This document shows, in pieces, positions 24,394 through 33,194 of a DNA stretch of 64,000 nt. Source of the DNA: Methanobrevibacter sp. (lineage in GTDB: Archaea > Methanobacteriota > Methanobacteria > Methanobacteriales > Methanobacteriaceae); NCBI RefSeq assembly GCF_015062935.1, contig NZ_SUTM01000005.1, positions 41,642 to 105,641 on the forward strand, given 5' to 3'. The translations under genes were made by a program, and so were the position numbers. A model generated the notes under the pieces. It made no database searches. It was not told where the DNA came from and saw nothing but the letters and a program-made list of their open reading frames with translations. Positions within the stretch are counted from its first letter, which is position 1. Each line of letters starts with the position of its first letter.

Positions 24394-24714
24394 TTTTATA
24401 TCCTCAATATGTTCAATATAATCTATTTTGTACACGAAATATTTATAAATTTGGTTTTGTGGAAATTCTCATTTTTATGAGTCTTTAAAATTTGAAAAAA
24501 GCCTATAAAATATTTCAGATTCAAAAATGGAATATCGATTAAAAAATAATTTTGTCATTGAATATAATTCAATTGTTTTATGGACTGTGTGGTTTTTCAA
24601 ACAGTATGTTTAATTTTACATGACTGCAAACTCCAAGGAGTTATCGCTATATTGATGATGCAGTTTGGCGTGATTGGTTATTAAAAAAATAAGATAAAAT
24701 AAGGATTTTACTCC
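24394..24714. other. 321-bp intergenic gap between ALP 4 and ALP 5
   Basis: No open frame of interest is seen. It holds the ALP 4 promoter (ATTTATAAAT at 24441-24450), a short inverted repeat AACTCC/GGAGTT at 24629-24642 and the ALP 5 terminator at its far end. Confidence 0.5.
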
Positions 24715-24720
24715 TTATTT
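24697..24720 (-). terminator. Stop-overlapping hairpin of ALP 5
   Basis: AAATAAGGA (24697-24705) and TCCTTATTT (24712-24720) form a perfect 9-bp stem; the stop codon at 24715-24717 lies inside it. Confidence 0.65.
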
Positions 24721-26769
24721 TTGAACTTTAACTGTTTTTTTGATGGTGTCTTTGAGATATGTGGCCTGGTAGGTTACTTTTTTACCTGCTTTTAGTTTTT
24801 TCAAGATGCTGGATTTTATGGTTACCTTAGCTATTCCCTTCTTGTCTGTTTTGGCCTTGTAGGTTTTGCCGTTGAACTTGAATGTAACTGTTTTTCCTTT
24901 AATTACCTTTTTGTTTTTAAGGGTTGCACTTAAAACAAGCTTTTTGGCAGACCTTTTGACCTTGACGCTTTTAAGGGTCAGCACCTGCTTTACGACAATT
25001 TTACTTGTAACTTTCGCATTTCTGTAGGTTGCGGTAACCTTGTATGTTCCAGGAACTTGGTCTATTTTAATTTTAATTTTTCCGTTACTGTCTGTTGTCG
25101 GATACTTGTATACGTTGCCAATTCTGACGGTGACACGTTCTCCCGCTCCGACAATTTCACCATGGATTCCCCATACGGTAAGGCTGTAGGTATTTGAATC
25201 ACCATAATACATTGTAATGTCTTTTGAACCGACAAGCCTTGATGGAATCGGGTCAACACCAACGGAATATGATTTGGTTGCGTTATAGTCTCCCTTATAG
25301 GTTATGAGGATTTCATTGTAGCCAAATGCATTTTCCTCATATTCGAACAGGTTCAGTTCGGATAGGGAGAAGTTTGCCTTGCCGTCAGTCAATTGCAGCT
25401 CAAATGTTTCACCGTCCATTTTAACGGTAATGTTTAACTTCGCATCGGGATTTGTCTCAATGTAGAATGTTTCATCGCTTCCGTAAATCATATGTTTAGG
25501 ATAGGTTGCCTTAGGAATCACTTCAATTTCTCTTGTGATGTTTTTGATGTCATAGTCATTGTCTGTGTATTCCGCCATGATGACATGCTTTCCAAGTTTC
25601 ACGTTGCTTAAGCGGATTGCCGCATTAGTGTCTTTAATAGGGGTTGTCTTGTATAATTGCCCGTCAACATATACGTTCAAGTTACCTTTGGCATCTTCAG
25701 GGAGGTTGAGGAAAATCTCTGTGTTGTTGTAGGCATAATCATATCCTTCATCGATTTTAACTCCAATACCAGCCACTGTTTCAAAGTTTTTAAGAACTGA
25801 TTTTTGAGCGTATTTACTGTCTCCTGGATATGTTATGTTGGCTGTGTGCATTCCAGGTTTGAGACGACTTGTATCAACACTGAATCTGCCTGAGGACTGT
25901 GAAGTCACACTGAATTTCTCTCCATCGATTGTTACTTGAGGTATGGATGTGGCATCATTTGAAATGAGTATTCCCATGATGTTATGTTCGCTTCCATATG
26001 CATTTGCATTAATGCCGTTAATGGTATATTTTGGAGGGGTTTCCACTTCTATTGCGATATCGTAGATAACATTAACGTTTTGCTTTTTGGTAATCTTTTT
26101 GTTGTTGGCATCTCCGCTGTATATTGCCTCAACAAGATGTGTTTTCTTGGAAAGTGTTCCCAAACTGACAAATCCACGGCTTATGTCCCCTTCTTGAGCG
26201 TCGATTTTAATCTTTTTAAATTCTTTTCCGTCAACATTCACTGTCAGGTATCCTGTTGCACCTTCCTTTAGACCAACGGTGACTCCTTCATTTGCTCTGA
26301 TTTCGCTGTCGATTTTAATGTAGCCTTCCACAACCTCGAATTCACGGGTCAAATTCAGGGAATTGTATTTTGCGGTTTGGTTGATTGTAACCAAAAGGAT
26401 ATGATGGCCATAATCGAAGGCCCTTAAATTCACTGAATCCTCAAAATCAGCATCTCTTCCGGTTGCAATAATGCTGTCATCCACATAAACTGATATTGCT
26501 CCATGATAATCGTCCGGAAGGTTTTTCACTTTAACAGTCGGATGCCCGTCATTAGGATCAGGCTTAACGATATAGTCCGCACATTCCACTTCAACATTCA
26601 ATTCCTGCTTTTGTGTGGCATTGTCCGTTAAAATGTCTGATGCAGATTCTGTTAGAACTGCTTGTGAATCGCCAATATCTGCTGTTGCGTTTTCAGATGC
26701 ACTGACTGCACTCAGTGAGAAAATGGCGATAAGCACAAGAACCATTAAAAAAATCTTATTTATCTTCAT
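24715..26769 (-). CDS. Adhesin-like protein, Ig-like (ALP 5)
   Basis: This protein has 684 residues. I chose the ATG at 26769 because GGAG lies 8 bases before it; the frame opens seven codons earlier at 26790. The signal peptide MKINKIFLMVLVLIAIFSLS is cut after AVSA. The body parallels ALP 4 repeat by repeat (GYLTVNVDGKEFKKIKID matches its GYLIVKVDGKEFKRVEI). The P module begins at KDITMYYGDSNTYSLTVW (~515) and the T module at ~600. The N-terminal domains have drifted while the last ~85 residues are almost the same. A strong TATA box (TTTATATATA on the minus strand, 26828-26838) lies ~64 bases upstream. Confidence 0.85.
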   Translation of the reverse strand: MKINKIFLMVLVLIAIFSLSAVSASENATADIGDSQAVLTESASDILTDNATQKQELNVEVECADYIVKPDPNDGHPTVKVKNLPDDYHGAISVYVDDSIIATGRDADFEDSVNLRAFDYGHHILLVTINQTAKYNSLNLTREFEVVEGYIKIDSEIRANEGVTVGLKEGATGYLTVNVDGKEFKKIKIDAQEGDISRGFVSLGTLSKKTHLVEAIYSGDANNKKITKKQNVNVIYDIAIEVETPPKYTINGINANAYGSEHNIMGILISNDATSIPQVTIDGEKFSVTSQSSGRFSVDTSRLKPGMHTANITYPGDSKYAQKSVLKNFETVAGIGVKIDEGYDYAYNNTEIFLNLPEDAKGNLNVYVDGQLYKTTPIKDTNAAIRLSNVKLGKHVIMAEYTDNDYDIKNITREIEVIPKATYPKHMIYGSDETFYIETNPDAKLNITVKMDGETFELQLTDGKANFSLSELNLFEYEENAFGYNEILITYKGDYNATKSYSVGVDPIPSRLVGSKDITMYYGDSNTYSLTVWGIHGEIVGAGERVTVRIGNVYKYPTTDSNGKIKIKIDQVPGTYKVTATYRNAKVTSKIVVKQVLTLKSVKVKRSAKKLVLSATLKNKKVIKGKTVTFKFNGKTYKAKTDKKGIAKVTIKSSILKKLKAGKKVTYQATYLKDTIKKTVKVQK

Positions 26770-26827
26770 TTTATTTTCTCCATAATACAAAATTGATATA
26801 TTATGGTCATATTTTTTTTACTAATGG

Positions 26828-26838
26828 ATATATATAAA
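26828..26838 (-). promoter_or_regulatory. TATA box of ALP 5
   Basis: The minus strand reads CATTTATATATATCC, centred about 64 bases before the ATG at 26769. It is one of the best matches to the methanogen TATA consensus in the window. Confidence 0.6.
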
Positions 26839-26859
26839 TGTCTATGGTTTTAATAGGGG

Positions 26860-26882
26860 GATAAGGATTTTTAATCCTTATC
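26860..26882 (-). terminator. Stop-overlapping hairpin of ALP 6
   Basis: GATAAGGAT (26860-26868) and ATCCTTATC (26874-26882) form a perfect 9-bp stem with a 5-base loop; the stop codon at 26878-26880 is in the stem. It lies just upstream of the ALP 5 TATA box. Confidence 0.65.
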
Positions 26883-28953
26883 TTAGAACTTTAACTGTTT
26901 TTTTGACAGTGTCTTTCAGATATGTAGCCTGGTATGTTATTTTCTTGCCTACTTTGAGCTTTTTGAGTATATTTGATTTTATGGTTACCTTAGCTATTCC
27001 CTTGGAGTTGGTTTTGGCTTTATATGTTTTGCCGTTGAACTTGAAAGTCACCTGCTTGTTTTTAATGACTTTTTTGTTTTTGAGAGTTGCAGTCAGGACA
27101 AGTTTTTTGGCTGATTTTTTGACTTTAACTGCTTTAAGTGTTAATACCTGTTTTACTGTCAGCTTTTTTGAAACCTTGATGTCCTTGTATGAGATGGCGA
27201 AAGCGTCATTATATCCGTCATTCACGGTTTCAATTTTTTGGTAGTTCTTGTAGATTGCGGTTATTGTATATTTTCCGGGGGTTTCCTTTATGATGTGTGT
27301 GGCTATTCCTTTTGAATCGGTTTTCTCCTTATATGTTTTGGATCCTATTTTAAAGTAAATGTATTTTCCGGCTTTAACGAGTTTTCCGTCTTCTCCGTAA
27401 ACCTTTACGCTGAATTTGCTTCCGTCATTATAAAACATTGTAATGTCTTTTGCAGAAGTCAATTTAGGCTCCACGCCTTTTACATGAATCATAGGTCCAT
27501 TATCATTGTCGTATTCTCCGTAGTGTGTATGTATTTGCATAAGTTTGATTGGCAGGTTCTTGAGTGTATGGTTTGCGGTACCGTTCACCGGAGTGATTTC
27601 AATTTTTGCCATCAGGCTTTCACTTTCAGCCTCTACAAAAAAGATTATGATTTTTTCGTTAAAATCAGGGTTGGTGAATACCTGCAGGTACTCGTCGTCA
27701 CCATAGTTCATCTGTCTAGGCAGGACAACTCTTGGGGCAATGCTGATGGAACCCTGAGCCATCGCTTCTGATAGCTGATAGTCCTCACCGCTATACTCTG
27801 CCATATAGTAATAGTCTCCAACTTTCAGATGTGAAACGTCAATTTCACCGTATCCGTCAACCAGTTTTACATTTCCATACAGGAGGCTTTCATTTGCCTG
27901 CCTAATCCAGCCGTCTGTGGAGATGTATATTGTCAGATTTCCGTTTGCATCTTTTGGAAGTTTAAGTGAAATCTTTCCTCCGTCTCCATATGATACGTCT
28001 AGCGGAATGTCAATTAAGGCCCTGACATTCAATGTTTGCTTAACTGTATTTTTAGGGTATTTGCTGTCTCCGTTGTAGGTGATGCTAACCTCATGGGCTC
28101 CCAAACCCACGCCGGTAATATTTACGTAAAATATCTCTTGTCTGGCGTTATATGTTGTGGAATGATTTTCACCGTCGATTTCCACAATCAGGTTTTTGGT
28201 AATGCCGCTTGGAACCTGAATTCCAATCATTTCGTCACGGCCGTAGGTGACATATTCGTTTTCAAGCCACATGTCATAGAATATATTGAATTCTGATTTT
28301 TTTGAGACTTTTGAATATTTCTTGTCTCCTGAATAGGTCACTTCCACCACATGTTTTCCTAGAGCAGTATCCAGGCTCTGGCTAATGTATCTGAGGGAAC
28401 CTTCATGGTCACATTTTGTAACATCAATCTTTTTAATCTGCTTTCCGTCAAGCTTGATGGTTACATAACCTGTTGCATCAATCGGGACTTCTGCAAGGGC
28501 ATATGCCGAATCGGTGCTCACATCTCCTTTCGGAACGGTGATTCCTACATCAACTACGCTGAAGTATTTGGTAACATTTGTAGGATTGTAAAATTCATCG
28601 CCCATGAATGCGAATGTAACGTTGTGTTTTCCAAGTGAAAAGCTTGAGGCTCCCACTTCGAAGTAGTTATATCCGTAAAAGTCATATTTAGGATTGTGGA
28701 TGCCGTCAAAATAAACATGATATTCTCCATCGTCTGTTGCATTTATAATCTCCGCATATGGTCCGTCTCCGTCATAATGCTTGTTGAGCTCTTCCGGAAA
28801 GTCCACATCAAATTTTAAGTCTGGCTTTTTGATTTCAACCATCTCTGTGTCATTTATTTCAGTAGGGGTTGTGTCAGTGGAGTTTTCAGCGCTGACAGCA
28901 CCAACCGATAAAATGAGCAGGATGATGAAAGCTGTAAAAATAATCTTTTTCAA
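26878..28953 (-). CDS. Adhesin-like protein, Ig-like (ALP 6)
   Basis: This 691-residue protein starts at a TTG backed by a strong Shine-Dalgarno sequence (AAGGAGAG, spacing 6). The signal peptide MKKIIFTAFIILLILSVG is cut after AVSA. Five Ig-like repeats follow, with the recurring GKHNVTFAFMGDEFYNPTN and GAHEVSITYNGDSKYPKNTV endings. The P module starts at KDITMFYNDGSKFSVKVYGE (~505). It carries an unusual ~20-residue insertion before the T module (~608-691). Its T module (LKNKKVIKNKQVTFKFNGK) is closest to that of ALP 7. A TATA box lies ~52 bases upstream. Confidence 0.85.
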   Translation of the reverse strand: MKKIIFTAFIILLILSVGAVSAENSTDTTPTEINDTEMVEIKKPDLKFDVDFPEELNKHYDGDGPYAEIINATDDGEYHVYFDGIHNPKYDFYGYNYFEVGASSFSLGKHNVTFAFMGDEFYNPTNVTKYFSVVDVGITVPKGDVSTDSAYALAEVPIDATGYVTIKLDGKQIKKIDVTKCDHEGSLRYISQSLDTALGKHVVEVTYSGDKKYSKVSKKSEFNIFYDMWLENEYVTYGRDEMIGIQVPSGITKNLIVEIDGENHSTTYNARQEIFYVNITGVGLGAHEVSITYNGDSKYPKNTVKQTLNVRALIDIPLDVSYGDGGKISLKLPKDANGNLTIYISTDGWIRQANESLLYGNVKLVDGYGEIDVSHLKVGDYYYMAEYSGEDYQLSEAMAQGSISIAPRVVLPRQMNYGDDEYLQVFTNPDFNEKIIIFFVEAESESLMAKIEITPVNGTANHTLKNLPIKLMQIHTHYGEYDNDNGPMIHVKGVEPKLTSAKDITMFYNDGSKFSVKVYGEDGKLVKAGKYIYFKIGSKTYKEKTDSKGIATHIIKETPGKYTITAIYKNYQKIETVNDGYNDAFAISYKDIKVSKKLTVKQVLTLKAVKVKKSAKKLVLTATLKNKKVIKNKQVTFKFNGKTYKAKTNSKGIAKVTIKSNILKKLKVGKKITYQATYLKDTVKKTVKVLR

Positions 28954-29000
28954 TTTTAACTCTCCTTAAGTATATGTTAATTAATTTTTATATGATGAAT

Positions 29001-29010
29001 ATATATAATT
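29001..29010 (-). promoter_or_regulatory. TATA box of ALP 6
   Basis: The minus strand reads AATTATATATAT, centred about 52 bases before the TTG start at 28953. Confidence 0.5.
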
Positions 29011-29039
29011 AATGCATTTTTGGTTTAAAAAAAGATAAA

Positions 29040-29060
29040 ATAAGGATTTTTAATCCTTAT
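29040..29060 (-). terminator. Stop-overlapping hairpin of ALP 7
   Basis: ATAAGGAT (29040-29047) and ATCCTTAT (29053-29060) form a perfect 8-bp stem with the stop codon at 29057-29059 inside it. Confidence 0.65.
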
Positions 29061-31168
29061 CTTTGAACTTTAACTGTTTTTTTGACTGTGTCTTTCAGGT
29101 ATGTTGCCTGATAGGTTACTTTTTTGCCGACTTTGAGCTTTTTGAGTATGCTTGATTTTATGGTTACCTTAGCTATTCCTTTCTTGTCTGTTTTGGCCTT
29201 GTAGGTTTTGCTGTTGAACTTGAAGGTAACCTGCTTGTTTTTAATGGCTTTTTTGTTTTTAAGTGTTGCAGTTAAAACAAGTTTTTTGGCTGACTTTTTG
29301 ACTTTAACGGCTTTAAGAGTTAAAACAGGCTTAACTGTCAGCTTTTTGGATGTGGAAAAACCGTTGTATATCACTTTAACAGTGTATTTTCCTGGAGTAA
29401 CGGTATTTGGAACTTTTAGTTTTGCAATTCCTTTGGAGTTGGTTTTAACCTTAACGGAGGTTTTGCCTATTTTGAAAGTTACGTATTTTTCTTTAAGGAT
29501 TTTACCGTTCAATCCGAATACTTTAACGCTGTATGTTTCGCTGTCTGCATAATACATGCTTGCAGGTCCTGTCAATGTGAATTTAGGTTTAACGACTAAC
29601 CAGTATTCCCAAGGCTCATATTCATATTCGCTGTTGTTGTATGTTAGTGAGGTGTAGCCTTCATAATATGTCATACTCGCAAGGTCTGCCAGTGAAATCT
29701 TTGCGTTTCCGTTTACAACATCAACCTGCCTGTAGGGTTTCCACATCCTGTAGAAGTATAATGTTCCGTTCACTTCCTTGTCTGTTTTTATGGTGATATA
29801 TTTGTCATCACCCCAGATCATGGATTCAGGGATTGTTATTATAGGATGGATTTCAATTGAATAGTCGGTAACGTTTTCGATTTGGTAGTTGCCGTCATAT
29901 TCTGCTTTGATATAATATTTTCCGATATGATCTCCTTTAATGTTAACTTTAGCATATCCGTTGCTTAATTCCTGTGAGTCGTAAATTTCATAAATTTTAT
30001 CAGTTTTGGCAATATAAACTGTCAGGTTTCCTTCTGCATTTTCACTAAGGGTCAGTTCGACATCTATTGATGAGTTGTAAGGTATTTCATAGTCGGATAT
30101 TATGATGTCTGCAAAAATCTCAAATGTGGAGTTTACTGATTTTGAGGGATATTTCCCGTCACCAGTGTAGTTTACCTCAATTGCGTATTTTCCCGGCCTA
30201 AAATCGGTGGTGTTTACGTAATATGTCCAGTAGTCAAAATCTTCCATTTTGTAAACGGGAACTTTCTCACCGTTAATAAATACGTTCAGATTATTTTTTA
30301 TTATGTCCTTTGGTGTTGAAATTTCAAAGATGTTTTCTGAATCGTGTCCGTAATAATAATCGTATACGTTGATTTCAAGAGGATATGTGACTGATGTGAT
30401 TGTTCCGGTTTTGCTTTCCTTCAATGTTTTTCCATCGACTTTGCCGCTGAATGTTACTGTAACATTGTAAGTCTTGCCGAATGTAATGAATTTATCCAGT
30501 TCTATAGGGATATTATTTGAAAAGCCCACATCTGCAGCCTCACTGTCCAATGGAGTCACTTTAATAGTTTTCTTTTTTACACCGTTAATGTATAATGTTA
30601 TTGTTCCGGCAGCATCCGGAACAAGCTTTACTCCGATATCATCGCTTCCAAGCACATATTCACCGTTTATCATGTTTATGATGATTTTCTTCACGCTGAA
30701 TATGTGGGTTTTTGTAAGTGGCTTGTATGTGTCATCTCCTGAATACTGGACTTTGATTGTATGGTCTCCCAGTTTGTAAAACGGGGCAGGAATTTCTGCA
30801 GAAGGGTCTTTAAAGTCATCGACTTCTCCAAAATTTATTTTTTTGTTGTCTAGATAAACTGTAAAGTTTCCGGTCATGTTTTCATAAGTCGGGTATATGA
30901 AAAGAAATGGGCCTTCAGACCGCTCCCAGCAGTTTTCAACAAATTCTTCCTCAAAGCTGATTGTAAAATCGCAATCCTTTTTCTCATCAGCTACTGCAGA
31001 TGATTCATTCGAATCTTTGAGAAGTTCATTTGTGTTTTCAATTTTTATATCTTCAGTCTCTTCAAGTTCTATGCTTTGTGTGGAGTTTTCTTCGGCTGAA
31101 ACTCCTCCGATGCAGACTAATAAAAGAAGTAAAATAAGTGAAGATGTGATTATTTTTTTTCGGGTCAT
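29057..31168 (-). CDS. Adhesin-like protein, Ig-like (ALP 7)
   Basis: This protein has 703 residues. The signal peptide MTRKKIITSSLILLLLLVC is cut after GVSA. An acidic Glu/Asn-rich stretch precedes five Ig-like repeats (LGDHTIKVQYSGDDTYKPLT is a typical end). The P module starts at ASMYYADSETYSVKVFGLNG (~520) and the T module covers ~620-703. No Shine-Dalgarno sequence is visible. A TATA-like AGTTATATG lies ~27 bases before the ATG, so this copy may be leaderless, unlike its neighbours. The linker between P and T (KLKVPNTVTPGKYTVKVIYN) is shared with ALP 9. Confidence 0.85.
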   Translation of the reverse strand: MTRKKIITSSLILLLLLVCIGGVSAEENSTQSIELEETEDIKIENTNELLKDSNESSAVADEKKDCDFTISFEEEFVENCWERSEGPFLFIYPTYENMTGNFTVYLDNKKINFGEVDDFKDPSAEIPAPFYKLGDHTIKVQYSGDDTYKPLTKTHIFSVKKIIINMINGEYVLGSDDIGVKLVPDAAGTITLYINGVKKKTIKVTPLDSEAADVGFSNNIPIELDKFITFGKTYNVTVTFSGKVDGKTLKESKTGTITSVTYPLEINVYDYYYGHDSENIFEISTPKDIIKNNLNVFINGEKVPVYKMEDFDYWTYYVNTTDFRPGKYAIEVNYTGDGKYPSKSVNSTFEIFADIIISDYEIPYNSSIDVELTLSENAEGNLTVYIAKTDKIYEIYDSQELSNGYAKVNIKGDHIGKYYIKAEYDGNYQIENVTDYSIEIHPIITIPESMIWGDDKYITIKTDKEVNGTLYFYRMWKPYRQVDVVNGNAKISLADLASMTYYEGYTSLTYNNSEYEYEPWEYWLVVKPKFTLTGPASMYYADSETYSVKVFGLNGKILKEKYVTFKIGKTSVKVKTNSKGIAKLKVPNTVTPGKYTVKVIYNGFSTSKKLTVKPVLTLKAVKVKKSAKKLVLTATLKNKKAIKNKQVTFKFNSKTYKAKTDKKGIAKVTIKSSILKKLKVGKKVTYQATYLKDTVKKTVKVQR

Positions 31169-31229
31169 GGGTAAATATATGTTATTTTGTACATATAACT
31201 GTTGTAAGTGCTTTTAAAAATAAGATAAA

Positions 31230-31251
31230 ATAAGGATTTTTCAATCCTTAT
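31230..31251 (-). terminator. Stop-overlapping hairpin of ALP 8
   Basis: ATAAGGAT (31230-31237) and ATCCTTAT (31244-31251) form a perfect 8-bp stem; the stop codon at 31248-31250 lies in it. Confidence 0.65.
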
Positions 31252-33092
31252 CTTTGAACTTTTACTGTTTTTTTGACCGTGTCTTTCAGATATGTGACCT
31301 GATAGGTTATTTTCTTGCCGACTTTGAGTTTGGTTAAAACTGATTTTGGAATTGTTACCTTAGCTATTCCCTTGGAGTTGGTTTTTGTCTTGTATGTTTT
31401 GCCGTTGAACTTGAAGGTAACTTTTTTGTTTTTAATAGGAGTATAACCATTTTTCTTAATACTTGCCTGAATGGTCAGTTTTTTGGCAGATTTTTTAACT
31501 TTAACGGTTTTAAGTGTTGCGAAATGAGGTATAGTTATTGTTCTTGTTTTTTTCTGTCCTGTTCCGTAATTTGTTTTCCAAACTGCTTTGATGACATATT
31601 TCCCGGCTTTTTCGAAAATATATGGAACGGTTATTCTGGTTGTTTTTTTAGTTATCTTGACGCTTTTATATAGTTTTTTGTTAACATATATTGAAAATGT
31701 TCCTTTTACCTTGTCACCACTTTTCAAAGTAAATGTTTCTTTCTCATAGGGGTCCAAACCTATCCATTCGTAGCATTCTACTTTTGCAGGCACGACTTTA
31801 AATGAGGTAGTTGCTTTTCCATTTCCATTGTTTGTATTGTAGACTACTTTAACATATGTTTTTCCCGCTTCTGTGCATGGAATATTGATTTTTGCATTGT
31901 TGTTGGTAATTTTTTTGCAATCAAAGAATGTATATTTCTTCCCGTCATGACTGGTGTATGCAGTAATCTTTCCGGTTGTGTTTTCGGGGAATATGAAATC
32001 AATTGGGTATTTTGAGTTGACAAGCGGTTCTTCGCATTTTGCAAGTTGGTCTTTTTCTAAATAGAAAACTTCTTTTATGGTTTTTGGAGGGAGACCGTCA
32101 TTACCTGCATATTTCACTTCCAATGTATGGTAGCCTTTGGATAAGGATAACTTGTTAATCCATATTGGAGCGCAATCAAATAACATTCCGTCATACTCGT
32201 TCAATCCTCTGTTGTAGTTTCCCGGGTCATAATAGTCTTTAGGGTTGTAATTGATATTTTTCCCATCAATAAATACGCTAACACGGTTTGAAACTCCCAT
32301 AAAAAAGACAAAACCATGGTAGTTAATGTATTCGGTTAAATTTTCATAAACAAATCCGATGTATAATCCAAAGTAATAGTCTTTGGTTATATTTATCCTT
32401 TTGGTAATGTTTCCATAATTTCCAGTATAATTTATTTCAAAGGTATAGGTACCCAATTCTAAATATTCCTCGTCTTCCGCTAACTCGTTTAAACGATAAG
32501 TGACAGTTTTAGCCCCGCCATATGCTGAGTCAATATCATCAACATTGTACCGTTTGCTTGAGCCGTTGTAGGTTATGGTTATTGTCCCTGTTGCATCGTA
32601 AGGGGTTTTCACTTCGAAATCTTCAAAGTCATAATATATTATTTCATTATAGACTATGGACATATTGACAATTTCAAAATTGAATGTTTTATTAATAGGT
32701 TTATAGTAGTCAATTTCGTGATAATTCAACTTACAGGTATGGTTTCCCTCTGTATAGTTTTTCAAATCCAGATAAAAATATTCATGGCTGTTAGTCTGGA
32801 TGACGCTTTCATATTCCCCGTCAATGTAGCAGGATAGATTTTCATAAGCAATTGGATAATAGTAGCTATAAGAAATTTTTAAAAATTCATCTTTTACAAT
32901 TTCATTTTCGATATCAAATTCGATGTTGAGGTCTGCTTTTTCAGGGGTGTCTTCTGAAGTTACAATATCTGTGTTGGGTGTGTCATTCATTGAATTTATG
33001 TCAACAGAATCATCAGTTGCATTTTCACCTGCACTAACGGCTCCTATTGTTATAATAATCAAAAATAGCGATATTAAAATCTTTATTTTCAT
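31248..33092 (-). CDS. Adhesin-like protein, divergent Ig-like body (ALP 8)
   Basis: This protein has 614 residues. The signal peptide MKIKILISLFLIIITIG is cut after AVSA. The body is Tyr/Asn-rich and more divergent than its neighbours (YENLSCYIDGEYES, then EYLELGTYTFEINYTGNYGN), with about four Ig-like repeats. The standard P module is absent. In its place is a domain with GKYVIKAVWKTNYGTGQKKT. The T module (~530-614) is also the most divergent of the set, with an insertion in ASIKKNGYTPIKNKKVTFKF. GGAG precedes the ATG, and a TATA-like GATATATAA lies ~53 bases upstream. Confidence 0.83.
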   Translation of the reverse strand: MKIKILISLFLIIITIGAVSAGENATDDSVDINSMNDTPNTDIVTSEDTPEKADLNIEFDIENEIVKDEFLKISYSYYYPIAYENLSCYIDGEYESVIQTNSHEYFYLDLKNYTEGNHTCKLNYHEIDYYKPINKTFNFEIVNMSIVYNEIIYYDFEDFEVKTPYDATGTITITYNGSSKRYNVDDIDSAYGGAKTVTYRLNELAEDEEYLELGTYTFEINYTGNYGNITKRINITKDYYFGLYIGFVYENLTEYINYHGFVFFMGVSNRVSVFIDGKNINYNPKDYYDPGNYNRGLNEYDGMLFDCAPIWINKLSLSKGYHTLEVKYAGNDGLPPKTIKEVFYLEKDQLAKCEEPLVNSKYPIDFIFPENTTGKITAYTSHDGKKYTFFDCKKITNNNAKINIPCTEAGKTYVKVVYNTNNGNGKATTSFKVVPAKVECYEWIGLDPYEKETFTLKSGDKVKGTFSIYVNKKLYKSVKITKKTTRITVPYIFEKAGKYVIKAVWKTNYGTGQKKTRTITIPHFATLKTVKVKKSAKKLTIQASIKKNGYTPIKNKKVTFKFNGKTYKTKTNSKGIAKVTIPKSVLTKLKVGKKITYQVTYLKDTVKKTVKVQR

Positions 33093-33169
33093 AATTAAAA
33101 CTCCAAAAAATTATATAGTTATATGTATTTTGTATGTATGTTATATATCTTTTTTAAAAAAGAAAAATT

Positions 33170-33194
33170 AAATAAGGATTTTAAATCCTTATTT
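33170..33194 (-). terminator. Stop-overlapping hairpin of ALP 9
   Basis: AAATAAGGAT (33170-33179) and ATCCTTATTT (33185-33194) form a 10-bp stem; the stop codon at 33189-33191 lies in it. Confidence 0.65.
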